From NCBI RefSeq assembly GCF_029968095.1, contig NZ_JASCIR010000023.1, forward strand, positions 1 through 64,000: a stretch of 64,000 bases of DNA. The letters are read 5' to 3'. Shown here piece after piece: positions 8,555 through 16,230 of the stretch. The position numbers were made by a program, and so were the translations under genes. The notes under the pieces are model-generated. The model had not been told where the DNA came from. It worked only from the letters and a program-made list of their open reading frames with translations, and made no database searches. Numbering within the stretch: position 1 is the first letter of the stretch; each line of letters starts with the position of its first letter. Source of the stretch: Streptomyces solicavernae (GTDB taxonomy: Bacteria; Actinomycetota; Actinomycetes; Streptomycetales; Streptomycetaceae).

Positions 8555-11023
8555 CTACTTGTCCTTCTCGGGCCCCTTGTTCTTCTCGGGCCCCTTGGCC
8601 TTCTCGGGCCCCTTGTTCTTCTCGGGCTCCTTGGCCTTCTCGGGCCCCTTGTTCTTCTCGGGCCCCTTGCCCGCGGCCCCTCGCTTGAGGAAGCCGATGT
8701 CCTCGTAGTCCGGCGACTCGAAGCCGAAGGCCCCGGCGTTCGCGAGGTTCGGCCGGGCCGCGTACAGCTGCGGCCGCTGGTAGAGCGGGATGGAACCGGC
8801 CGCGGCCCAGATCCGGGCGTCGGCCTTGCGCACCAGCTCGCGCGCCTTCACCTCGTCCAGCTCGGACACGGCCTGCTCGAAGAGCTGGTCGATGTGGTCG
8901 GTGCCGACGCGGGTGTAGTTCTGCTCGACGTTGAGCGAGCCGTCGGCCGCGGGCACCGGCTTGGCGAAGATCGGCCGGCCGTCGGTGGCCGGGTACGCGG
9001 AGGCGGGCCAGGAGTAGAGCGCCAGGTCGTACTGGCCGGAGGCGATGTGGTCCTTGAAGTAGCTGTCGTCGTCGACCTTCTCGATCTCCGTACGGACGCC
9101 GATCTTCTCCAGCATCCGGGAGATCTTCTCGCCGACGGTGCGCAGCGCCTCCGAGCCGGGGCCGGAGGGCAGGACGAAGCGGAGGGTGAGGGCCTTGCCG
9201 TCCTTGGCGAGCGGGCCGGAGGCGGGCTTGGCGCCGGAACCCTTGGCGCCTTCCTTGCCCTTCTTCTTGCCCTTCTCCTCGTCACCCTTGCCCTTTTTGT
9301 CCTTCTCCTTGGCGTCCTTGTCCTTGCCGCCCTTGTCCTTATTCTTCTCCTTGGAGTCTTTCCCCTTAGATTCTTTCTCCTTGGAGCCTTTCTTCTTGGA
9401 GTCCTTCTCCTTGGCTTCTTCCTCCTTGGAGTCCTTCTTCTCGGCCTTCTCGGCCTTCTCGTCCTTCGGGGCCGCCGTGCCCTTCGGGGCGTACGCGCCC
9501 GGGACTGCGTCCCTGCTCTTCGCCTGCTGCCGGTCCTCGGTGTCGCCCGGCTTGTCGTCCTGGCCGACGATGTACGTGCCGTCGCCGGACTCGGCGTCCT
9601 TCTCGGACTTGTCCTTCTTCTTGGCGGCCTCGGAGTCCGCGCTCTTCTCCTCGATCGCACCGCCCCGCTCCCAGCCCGCGTCGGCGAGCAGCGCCTGGGC
9701 CTCGGCGGTGTCCTGCTTGCCGAGGACCTTGCTGTTGTCGGCGTACGCGTACTGCCCGGCGAGCGCGAGGTGGCTGCCGACCGGCTCGGCGGGCAGGCCG
9801 AGCGGCTTCAGCACGGTCTCGGCGATCTCCTTGCGGTCGATGGCGCGGGCCACGGCACGGCGGACCCGCTCATCGGCGAGGGGGCCCTCGGCGCCGTTCA
9901 GGGCGAGCTGGGTGTAGGCCGGTTCGAGGGACTTGCGGACCCTGAAGGCGCGCAGGCCGTTCTGCTGCTCCGCGTACCGCTTGATCGCCTTGCGGTTCTT
10001 CTCGCGGGCCTCGATCTCTTCCTCCGCCTCCTCCTCGCCCTTCGCGCCGTGCGCGATCGCCCAGGAGCGCAGCGCCTGCGCGGGCGTGCGGTCGGCGCCG
10101 GGGCCGTGGGCGAGCGGGCCCTTGGACCCGGACTCGCGGCGGGCGAGCTCGATCCGCTCGGCGTCGGCGGCGCCGATCTCGGCCAGGTCGACCTTGCCCG
10201 CGGCGAGCGCCTCGGCCCGCTTCGCGCGCGGTACGGCGCGGAAGACCAGCTTCTCCAGCTTGGCGGTCTCACCCCACCAGCGCGGGTTGCGGACCAGCGT
10301 CATCTCGCCCGCCTTGCGGTCCGTCTTCGCGATGCTGAACGGCCCGGCCGACACCTTGAGCTTGGTGCGCGCCCCGTCGTTGAAGCTGTCCGGTGTCCCC
10401 ATGACCTGCTTCGGGTACAGCGGCGAGAACAGCGAGCGCCAGTCCGCGTACGGCTTGGCGAAGGTGACCCGCACCTCCAGGTCGTTGGCGCCGCGCTCGA
10501 CCTTCTCGATGCGGTCGTAGCCGGCGTTGCGGGCGGTCCAGTACGCGTTGTCCTTGCCGGAGAGCGCGCGCCACTGGGCGGCGAAGTCGGCGGCGCCGAT
10601 CTCGCGGCCGTCGCTCCAGACCGCCTGCTGGTTGAGCTTGTAGAGCACGACCTGCTTGGGCTCGCGCTCGATGATCTCGGCCTTCTCCAGGAAGTCCGGG
10701 TCGGCCTGCGGGCGGCCTTTCTCGTCGAGCGTGAACATCGACGGGAGTACGGCACCGGCGACCCGTCTGGTGGCCGGACTCGCGTCCGCCTGGAAGGTGT
10801 TGAGGGTCTGCGGCAGTGCGTCCACGGCCCAGGTGACCTCGCCCCCGTCGGCGACCAGGTCGCGAGCGGCGGGCGCGATGTCCTGGGCGGCGGCGGGGGC
10901 GACGGACTCGTCGCCCGAGCCGCAGCCGGCCAGGGCGGGCACGGCGAGGACTCCCGTGGTGAGGAGGGCGGCAGCTCTGCGGACATGACGCTTTCTGACG
11001 CCGGCCGAATCGATTCGGGCCAT
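8555..11023 (-). CDS. family-5 substrate-binding lipoprotein with a long Lys/Glu-rich insert
   Basis: Extracytoplasmic solute receptor of the DppA/OppA superfamily, with no transporter genes beside it. The 822-residue protein has a Tat/Sec-like signal (RRAAALLTTG) and lipobox LAGC (Cys34). The first binding lobe spans about 60-455 and the remaining lobe about 606-780. Between them, residues about 456-605 are a highly charged linker dominated by Lys, Glu, Asp and Ser, with few hydrophobic residues. A shorter Glu/Lys helix sits at about 328-352, and the tail from about 786 to the stop is a repeat of GPEKNK/GPEKAK. Normal family members are 500-600 residues, so the excess is the linker and tail. 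A binding protein without permease partners may act as a sensor or share another ABC importer. Family assignment is good, role unknown. Confidence 0.82.
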   Translation of the reverse strand: MARIDSAGVRKRHVRRAAALLTTGVLAVPALAGCGSGDESVAPAAAQDIAPAARDLVADGGEVTWAVDALPQTLNTFQADASPATRRVAGAVLPSMFTLDEKGRPQADPDFLEKAEIIEREPKQVVLYKLNQQAVWSDGREIGAADFAAQWRALSGKDNAYWTARNAGYDRIEKVERGANDLEVRVTFAKPYADWRSLFSPLYPKQVMGTPDSFNDGARTKLKVSAGPFSIAKTDRKAGEMTLVRNPRWWGETAKLEKLVFRAVPRAKRAEALAAGKVDLAEIGAADAERIELARRESGSKGPLAHGPGADRTPAQALRSWAIAHGAKGEEEAEEEIEAREKNRKAIKRYAEQQNGLRAFRVRKSLEPAYTQLALNGAEGPLADERVRRAVARAIDRKEIAETVLKPLGLPAEPVGSHLALAGQYAYADNSKVLGKQDTAEAQALLADAGWERGGAIEEKSADSEAAKKKDKSEKDAESGDGTYIVGQDDKPGDTEDRQQAKSRDAVPGAYAPKGTAAPKDEKAEKAEKKDSKEEEAKEKDSKKKGSKEKESKGKDSKEKNKDKGGKDKDAKEKDKKGKGDEEKGKKKGKEGAKGSGAKPASGPLAKDGKALTLRFVLPSGPGSEALRTVGEKISRMLEKIGVRTEIEKVDDDSYFKDHIASGQYDLALYSWPASAYPATDGRPIFAKPVPAADGSLNVEQNYTRVGTDHIDQLFEQAVSELDEVKARELVRKADARIWAAAGSIPLYQRPQLYAARPNLANAGAFGFESPDYEDIGFLKRGAAGKGPEKNKGPEKAKEPEKNKGPEKAKGPEKNKGPEKDK
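8560..8676 (-). repeat. coding repeat, GPEKNK-type units at a protein C-terminus
   Basis: Tandem 18-bp units encoding GPEKNK, GPEKAK or EPEKNK, six copies, running up to the stop codon of the lipoprotein gene. The product is a lysine-rich tail. Confidence 0.85.
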
Positions 11024-11385
11024 GGCTTGGTACCTCCGGGGCTCGCCCGGCCGCCCGAATCCGGTTTGGGCCGGGTTTGTTCACGTTTGGCGGTATAAGG
11101 AGTTGATCACACCTATCTCCCCCACTGAAGGTGACCGGCGCGCGCCCGCGCCACAGACACGACGACACGCCGCCCGAAGGCCACCCGCCCGGCCCAACGC
11201 CGCCCCGCCGGTCGACGGTGACGCATACCTACGGGGCGTAACGTCAGAGAAAAGCGCAAGGGACCGGCCACTCGTCGCACCGAAGCGTTCAATCCGCGCG
11301 TATCCCTTCACAACCCAGGATGTGACGCGCGACACTCGCAGGCGCATGAGCGTGCCACCGCACCACCGCGGAAGTGAGGGCAACC
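11024..11385. other. 362-bp divergent promoter region
   Basis: It separates the minus-strand binding lipoprotein gene from the plus-strand coiled-coil gene. An AT-richer patch around 11080-11115 is the likeliest promoter zone, but no clear -35/-10 pair was found. No gene is supported. Confidence 0.5.
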
Positions 11386-11673
11386 ATGTCTCTTCAAGAC
11401 GATCTGAAAGCGGCCCAGCGCTGTCTGGACGAGCTCGGACGCTCCGTCGACAGCCTGGAGCAGCACGTAGGCGACACACTCGACGTACGCCGGGTGCGGG
11501 CGGACACCGACCATCTGCGCGCCAGCCTCGCCCAGCTCCGCGAGGCCGCACCGGCCGAGGGGCCCGTCGCCCAGCCCGAGGTGATCCGGATCCCGGACAA
11601 GCCGTACGACGACTCCCTCTGGTCGGACGTGGACGACGAGGGCCTGGGCGCGAAGGACCGGCACGCACCCTGA
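11386..11673 (+). CDS. small coiled-coil hypothetical protein
   Basis: Unrecognised 95-residue acidic protein. The ATG at 11386 (MSLQDDLKAAQRCLDELG) is preferred over the in-frame start 12 nt upstream because GAGGG precedes it by 6 nt. The first 60 residues have heptad-like spacing of Leu/Val, suggesting a helical coiled coil. The C-terminus is Pro/Asp-rich with no membrane segment or signal peptide. It is followed by the succinate dehydrogenase genes in the same direction, 148 nt away. Its stop codon lies inside the first unit of an 18-bp tandem repeat. Confidence 0.7.
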   Translation: MSLQDDLKAAQRCLDELGRSVDSLEQHVGDTLDVRRVRADTDHLRASLAQLREAAPAEGPVAQPEVIRIPDKPYDDSLWSDVDDEGLGAKDRHAP

Positions 11674-11760
11674 CACCGGGCTGAACCCTGACACCGGGCT
11701 GCACCCTGACACCGGGCTGCATCCTGACACCGGGCCGCACCCTGACACCGGGCCGCACCC
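11665..11760 (+). repeat. 18-bp tandem repeat that includes a gene's stop codon
   Basis: About 5.3 copies of an 18-bp unit beginning GCACCCTGACACCGGG. Copy 1 (11665-11682) contains the last codons and the TGA stop (11671-11673) of the upstream 95-residue gene. Later copies differ at one or two positions. No spacers, so not CRISPR. Confidence 0.95.
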
Positions 11761-11821
11761 TTGACGGCGGCACCCACCCGTCCCCCACCGACGACCGGTA
11801 GCTCTCCCCACTGGAGATCCG

Positions 11822-12646
11822 TTGGCCACTGGCACCGAACCCGACCTCGATCCCGCGGGCGGTGTGCGCGGCGCCTCGCGTGCCGCGATCACCGCCCCGC
11901 ATCTGCGCACCGACCGCTGGTGGCTGTCGCCCGCCCTGACCGCCGCCGGGCTGCTCGCCTTCGTCGTCTACTCGACCTGGCGGGCCTTCGCCAACGCGGA
12001 CTACTACGCCGCCCCCTATGTCTCGCCGTTCTACTCGCCGTGCCTGGCGGAGAACTGCGTACCGATGAAGGGCGGGCCCAACTGGGAGATCTTCGGCAGC
12101 TGGTGGGGGCTCTCGCCCGCGCTGCTGATCCTGATCTTCCCGCTCGGCTTCCGGCTGACCTGCTACTACTACCGCAAGGCGTACTACCGGGGCTTCTGGG
12201 CCTCGCCGCCCGCCTGCGCGGTGGCCGAGCCGCACAAGAACTACAGCGGTGAGACGCGGTTCCCGCTGATCCTGCAGAACATCCACCGGTACTTCTTCTA
12301 CGCGGCCGTCCCGGTCGCCGCGATCCTCACGTACGACACCGTCCTCGCCTTCCGGGACGCGTCCTACGCGTGGGGGCACATGGGGCTCGGGACGCTCGTC
12401 TTTCTCGTCAACATCGGGCTGATCTGGGCGTACACGCTGTCCTGCCACTCCTGCCGGCACATCGTCGGCGGCAAGCTGAAGCACTTCTCGAAGCATCCGG
12501 TGCGGTACCGGATGTGGCAGTGGGTGGGCAGGCTCAACGCCCGCCATATGCAGCTGGCCTGGGCCTCGTTGATCAGCGTGGCCGCCGCCGACCTGTACGT
12601 GTACCTGCTCGCCACCGGCGCCTTCGCCGATCCGCGGTTCTTCTAG
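11822..12646 (+). CDS. sdhC: succinate dehydrogenase/fumarate reductase membrane anchor, Sdh1 type
   Basis: Membrane anchor that passes electrons from the SdhAB head to menaquinone. The 274-residue protein starts at TTG 11822 (GGAG 5-8 nt upstream). It has five predicted helices, at about 36-52, 96-112, 152-172, 186-206 and 243-264. This single long five-helix subunit matches the anchor of the mycobacterial Sdh1 operon rather than the short SdhC/SdhD pair. A Cys/His cluster CHSCRH (208-213) sits at the end of helix four, and His155 is near helix three. These are candidate ligands for the membrane-embedded Fe-S cluster reported for mycobacterial Sdh1, which is an inference here. sdhA follows after 13 nt. 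Confidence 0.8.
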   Translation: MATGTEPDLDPAGGVRGASRAAITAPHLRTDRWWLSPALTAAGLLAFVVYSTWRAFANADYYAAPYVSPFYSPCLAENCVPMKGGPNWEIFGSWWGLSPALLILIFPLGFRLTCYYYRKAYYRGFWASPPACAVAEPHKNYSGETRFPLILQNIHRYFFYAAVPVAAILTYDTVLAFRDASYAWGHMGLGTLVFLVNIGLIWAYTLSCHSCRHIVGGKLKHFSKHPVRYRMWQWVGRLNARHMQLAWASLISVAAADLYVYLLATGAFADPRFF

Positions 12647-12659
12647 GAAGGGTGCCCCG

Positions 12660-14612
12660 ATGACTCAGGTGGAGCGGCAGCAGTGGGACGTGGTCGTGGT
12701 GGGCGCGGGCGGCGCCGGGCTGCGGGCCGCGATCGAGGCGCGCGAGCAGGGGGCGCGTACGGCCGTGATCTGCAAGTCGCTGTTCGGCAAGGCGCACACG
12801 GTGATGGCCGAGGGCGGCATCGCGGCGGCCATGGCCAACGCCAACGAGCACGACGGCTGGCAGGTGCACTTCCGGGACACGATGCGCGGCGGCAAGTTCC
12901 TCAACCAGTGGCGGATGGCCGAGCTGCACGCGCAGGAAGCCCCGGACCGCGTCTGGGAGCTGGAGACCTGGGGCGCGCTCTTCGACCGGACGGCGGACGG
13001 CCGGATCTCGCAGCGGAACTTCGGCGGCCACGAGTACCCGCGCCTCGCGCACGTCGGCGACCGTACGGGACTTGAGCTGATCCGCACCCTCCAGCAGAAG
13101 ACCGTCGCGCTGCAGCAGGAGGACTTCCGGGAGAGAGGGGACTACGAGAGCGGGTTGAAGGTCTTCCAGGAGTGCACCGTCACGCGGATCCTGAAGGACG
13201 AGGACGGGCGCGTGTCCGGGGTGTTCTGCTACGAGCGGGAGTCCGGGCGGTTCTTCGTCATCGAGGCGCCCGCCGTGGTGATCTCGACCGGCGGCATCGG
13301 CAAGTCCTTCAAGGTGACGTCCAACTCGTGGGAGTACACGGGCGACGGCCACGCCCTGGCCCTGCTCGCGGGCGCCCCGCTGCTCAACATGGAGTTCGTG
13401 CAGTTCCATCCGACGGGCATGGTCTGGCCGCCGTCCGTCAAGGGCATCCTGGTCACCGAGTCGGTGCGCGGCGACGGCGGGGTGCTCCGGAACTCCGAGG
13501 GCAAGCGGTTCATGTTCGACTACATCCCGGACGTGTTCAAGGAGAAGTACGCGGAGACGGAGGCCGAGGGCGACCGCTGGTACGACGACCCCGACCACAA
13601 CCGCCGCCCGCCCGAACTCCTCCCCCGCGACGAAGTCGCCCGCGCCATCAACGCCGAGGTCAAGGCGGGCCGGGGCTCGCCGCACGGCGGGGTGTTCCTG
13701 GACGTGTCGACGCGGATGCCCGCCGAGGTGATCCGGCGCCGGCTGCCTTCCATGTACCACCAGTTCAAGGAGCTGGCCGACGTCGACATCACCGCCGAGG
13801 CGATGGAGGTCGGCCCGACCTGCCACTACGTCATGGGGGGCATCGCGGTCGACTCGGACTCGGCGGCGGCGCGCGGGGTACCGGGGCTCTACGCGGCCGG
13901 TGAGGTCGCCGGCGGCATGCACGGCTCCAACCGGCTCGGCGGCAACTCGCTGTCCGACCTGCTTGTGTTCGGGCGGCGGGCCGGACTGCACGCCGCGCAG
14001 TACGCGGGCGGGCTCGGCGAGGGCGGGCGGCCCGCCGTGGACGAGGACCAGGTGGACGCGGCGGCGGCCGAGGCGCTGCGGCCGTTCTCGGCGGAGGGGC
14101 CGGTCGAGGGCGAACCCGACGAGGGCCGGCCGCCGGAGAACCCGTACACCCTGCACCAGGAGCTGCAGCAGACCATGAACGACCTGGTCGGGATCATCCG
14201 CCGGGAGCCCGAGATGGGGCAGGCCCTGGAGAAGCTGGGCGAACTGCGGGTGCGGGCGCGGCGGGCCGGGGTCGAGGGGCACCGGCAGTTCAACCCGGGC
14301 TGGCACCTCGCGCTCGACCTGCGGAACATGCTGCTCGTCTCGGAGTGCATCGCACGGGCCGCCCTGGAGCGCACCGAGTCGCGCGGCGGCCACACCCGCG
14401 AGGACTGGCCGGAGATGGACCGGCAGTGGCGCCGCGCCAACCTGCTCTGCCGGCTCGCCGACCCGACCGGCAATCTCGCGGCCACCGACCCGGTGCGCGG
14501 CCAGATCCGCCTGTCCCGGGAGGAGACCGAACCCGTCCGTCCCGACCTGCTCGCCCTCTTCGAGAAGGAGGAGCTGGTCAAGTACCTCAGCGAAGAGGAG
14601 CTTCACGAGTGA
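12660..14612 (+). CDS. sdhA: succinate dehydrogenase/fumarate reductase flavoprotein subunit
   Basis: Catalytic FAD subunit that oxidises succinate to fumarate in the TCA cycle. The 650-residue protein shows dinucleotide fold VVVVGAGGAGLRAA (about 11-24), the FAD-attachment His46 in KAHTVMAEGG, substrate motif TGMVWPPS, and the active-site Arg425 in HGSNRLGGNSLSDLL. Length is normal. A GGAAGG site precedes the ATG. The TGA overlaps the next GTG by 4 nt (GTGA), so SdhA and SdhB are translationally coupled. Confidence 0.95.
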   Translation: MTQVERQQWDVVVVGAGGAGLRAAIEAREQGARTAVICKSLFGKAHTVMAEGGIAAAMANANEHDGWQVHFRDTMRGGKFLNQWRMAELHAQEAPDRVWELETWGALFDRTADGRISQRNFGGHEYPRLAHVGDRTGLELIRTLQQKTVALQQEDFRERGDYESGLKVFQECTVTRILKDEDGRVSGVFCYERESGRFFVIEAPAVVISTGGIGKSFKVTSNSWEYTGDGHALALLAGAPLLNMEFVQFHPTGMVWPPSVKGILVTESVRGDGGVLRNSEGKRFMFDYIPDVFKEKYAETEAEGDRWYDDPDHNRRPPELLPRDEVARAINAEVKAGRGSPHGGVFLDVSTRMPAEVIRRRLPSMYHQFKELADVDITAEAMEVGPTCHYVMGGIAVDSDSAAARGVPGLYAAGEVAGGMHGSNRLGGNSLSDLLVFGRRAGLHAAQYAGGLGEGGRPAVDEDQVDAAAAEALRPFSAEGPVEGEPDEGRPPENPYTLHQELQQTMNDLVGIIRREPEMGQALEKLGELRVRARRAGVEGHRQFNPGWHLALDLRNMLLVSECIARAALERTESRGGHTREDWPEMDRQWRRANLLCRLADPTGNLAATDPVRGQIRLSREETEPVRPDLLALFEKEELVKYLSEEELHE

Positions 14613-15379
14613 GTTCGTACGAAGCGGGCTTCAGGGTCTGGCGCGGGGACACCGAGGGCGGTGGCCTGGAGGACTTCAAGGTCGAGGTCCACGACGGCGA
14701 GGTCGTGCTCGACATCATCCACCGGCTGCAGGCCACGCAGGCCCCCGATCTGGCCGTGCGCTGGAACTGCAAGGCGGGCAAGTGCGGTTCGTGCTCGGCG
14801 GAGGTCAACGGGCGGCCGCGGCTGATGTGCATGACGCGGATGTCGGTGTTCACCCGGGACGAGGTCATCACGGTGACACCGCTGCGGGCGTTCCCGGTCG
14901 TACGGGACCTGGTGACGGACGTCGGCTTCAACTACACGAAGGCGCGGGAGGTCCCGGCGTTCGTCCCGCCTTCGGACCTGGGGCCCGGCGAGTACCGGAT
15001 GATGCAGGAGGACGTGGACCGCTCGCAGGAGTTCCGCAAGTGCATCGAGTGCTTCCTGTGCCAGGACACCTGCCATGTGGTGCGCGACCACGAGGAGAAC
15101 AAGGGCGCGTTCGCCGGTCCGCGGTTCCTGATGCGGGTCGCCGAGCTGGACATGCACCCGCTGGACGCCGCCGACGCCGAGGGCCTGGACCGCAAGACGA
15201 CGGCCCAGGACGAACACGGCCTCGGCTACTGCAACATCACCAAGTGCTGTACGGAGGTGTGTCCGGAGCAGATCCGGATCACCGACAACGCGCTGATCCC
15301 GCTGAAGGAGCGGGCCGCCGACCGCAAGTACGACCCGCTGGTGTGGCTGGGCAACACGATCCGGCGGCGCGGGCGCTGA
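14609..15379 (+). CDS. sdhB: succinate dehydrogenase/fumarate reductase iron-sulfur subunit
   Basis: Electron-transfer subunit between the SdhA FAD and the membrane anchor. The 256-residue protein starts at GTG 14609, overlapping the sdhA stop. It carries three cluster motifs: [2Fe-2S] CKAGKCGSC with a later Cys in LMCMTR, [4Fe-4S] CIECFLCQDTCH, and [3Fe-4S]/[4Fe-4S] CNITKCCTEVCPE. It ends the operon, followed by an 8-bp GC hairpin. Confidence 0.94.
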   Translation: MSSYEAGFRVWRGDTEGGGLEDFKVEVHDGEVVLDIIHRLQATQAPDLAVRWNCKAGKCGSCSAEVNGRPRLMCMTRMSVFTRDEVITVTPLRAFPVVRDLVTDVGFNYTKAREVPAFVPPSDLGPGEYRMMQEDVDRSQEFRKCIECFLCQDTCHVVRDHEENKGAFAGPRFLMRVAELDMHPLDAADAEGLDRKTTAQDEHGLGYCNITKCCTEVCPEQIRITDNALIPLKERAADRKYDPLVWLGNTIRRRGR

Positions 15380-15382
15380 GCT

Positions 15383-15401
15383 CCGGGCCCGTTGGGCCCG
15401 G
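15383..15401 (+). terminator. hairpin after sdhB
   Basis: CCGGGCCC / GGGCCCGG, 8-bp perfect stem with GTT loop, starting 4 nt after the sdhB stop. Confidence 0.6.
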
Positions 15402-15437
15402 TCGCAACCAGGCATAACGGGACATACGCTCCCCCAT

Positions 15438-16178
15438 GTGACGCCTTCCCGTTCGCTGCCCCGCAGGGCGATCGTCGCGGCAGCGCTCGCCGCGACAGCG
15501 CTCGCGGCGTTCGGCCTGCTGCTCCTGCCCCCGCAGGGGAACGCGCGCGCCGACGACCCGGTCAGGCTCTTTGGCGACGGGCGGATCACCGACGAGGTGG
15601 GCGCGCTCGGCGACCGCGCGGGCGCCGTCGAGCAGGCGCTCGACCGGCTCCACGACGACCGCGGCGTGCAGCTCTTCGTCGTGTACGTACGGGACTTCTC
15701 CGGCCGCTCCGCGCGGAGCTGGGCCGACGCGACGGCACAGCGCAACGGCCTCGGCGCGGACGACGCGCTGCTGGCCGTCGCCACCGGGGACCGGCAGTAC
15801 GCCACCTCCGTCGGCCAGGGCTCCCCCCTCACCGACGCCGGGCTGCGGGAGGTCTCCCGTACCGCGATCGTGCCCGCGCTGCGGCAGAACGACTGGGCGG
15901 GCGCCGCGATCGGGGCGGCCGACGGCTACCGGGCCGTGCTCGCCGGGCAGCCCGTGCCCGCCCCGCGGATCACGCCCGGCCCGGCCGACCCCGGCGCCGA
16001 GTCGGTCGCCGGGGACGTGGTCCTGCCGATCGTCGTGGTGGGGGGCGTGGGGGCGCTCGCGGCGTATGCACACACCCGGCGGAAGCGGCGGGCCACCACC
16101 CGCACCACCCCGCACGGCGACGAGCCCACCCCGCCGCCGACGCCGCCGACGCCGCCGACGCCGCCGGACAGGCCCTAG
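15438..16178 (+). CDS. TPM-domain membrane protein
   Basis: Secreted or membrane-anchored protein of the TPM family (formerly DUF477; related proteins have phosphatase-like or photosystem-assembly roles). The 246-residue protein starts at GTG 15438. It has an N-terminal signal or anchor helix (about 10-33), a TPM domain (about 45-175) with characteristic DDRGVQLFVVYVRDF and DDALLAVATGDRQY, and a second hydrophobic segment at about 193-210. A cytoplasmic tail follows, rich in Arg/Thr and ending in PPTPPTPP repeats. The stop TAG lies in a short 11-nt direct repeat. Confidence 0.78.
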   Translation: MTPSRSLPRRAIVAAALAATALAAFGLLLLPPQGNARADDPVRLFGDGRITDEVGALGDRAGAVEQALDRLHDDRGVQLFVVYVRDFSGRSARSWADATAQRNGLGADDALLAVATGDRQYATSVGQGSPLTDAGLREVSRTAIVPALRQNDWAGAAIGAADGYRAVLAGQPVPAPRITPGPADPGAESVAGDVVLPIVVVGGVGALAAYAHTRRKRRATTRTTPHGDEPTPPPTPPTPPTPPDRP

Positions 16179-16192
16179 CCCAGCCCTAGCCC

Positions 16193-16216
16193 CCAATGCC
16201 GGGTCACCGGCATTGG
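16193..16216. terminator. bidirectional hairpin between convergent genes
   Basis: CCAATGCCGG / CCGGCATTGG, 10-bp perfect stem with GTCA loop, between the TPM gene (plus) and the phosphatase gene (minus). Confidence 0.65.
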
Positions 16217-16230
16217 CCCTGGCCCTGGCC

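Noticed and set aside
8381..11098. Long plus-strand reading frame (905 codons) opposite the binding lipoprotein
   Set aside because: It is an antisense shadow caused by high GC; its translation is a Leu/Gly/Arg-rich string with no motifs, whereas the minus strand has a lipobox and family-5 motifs.
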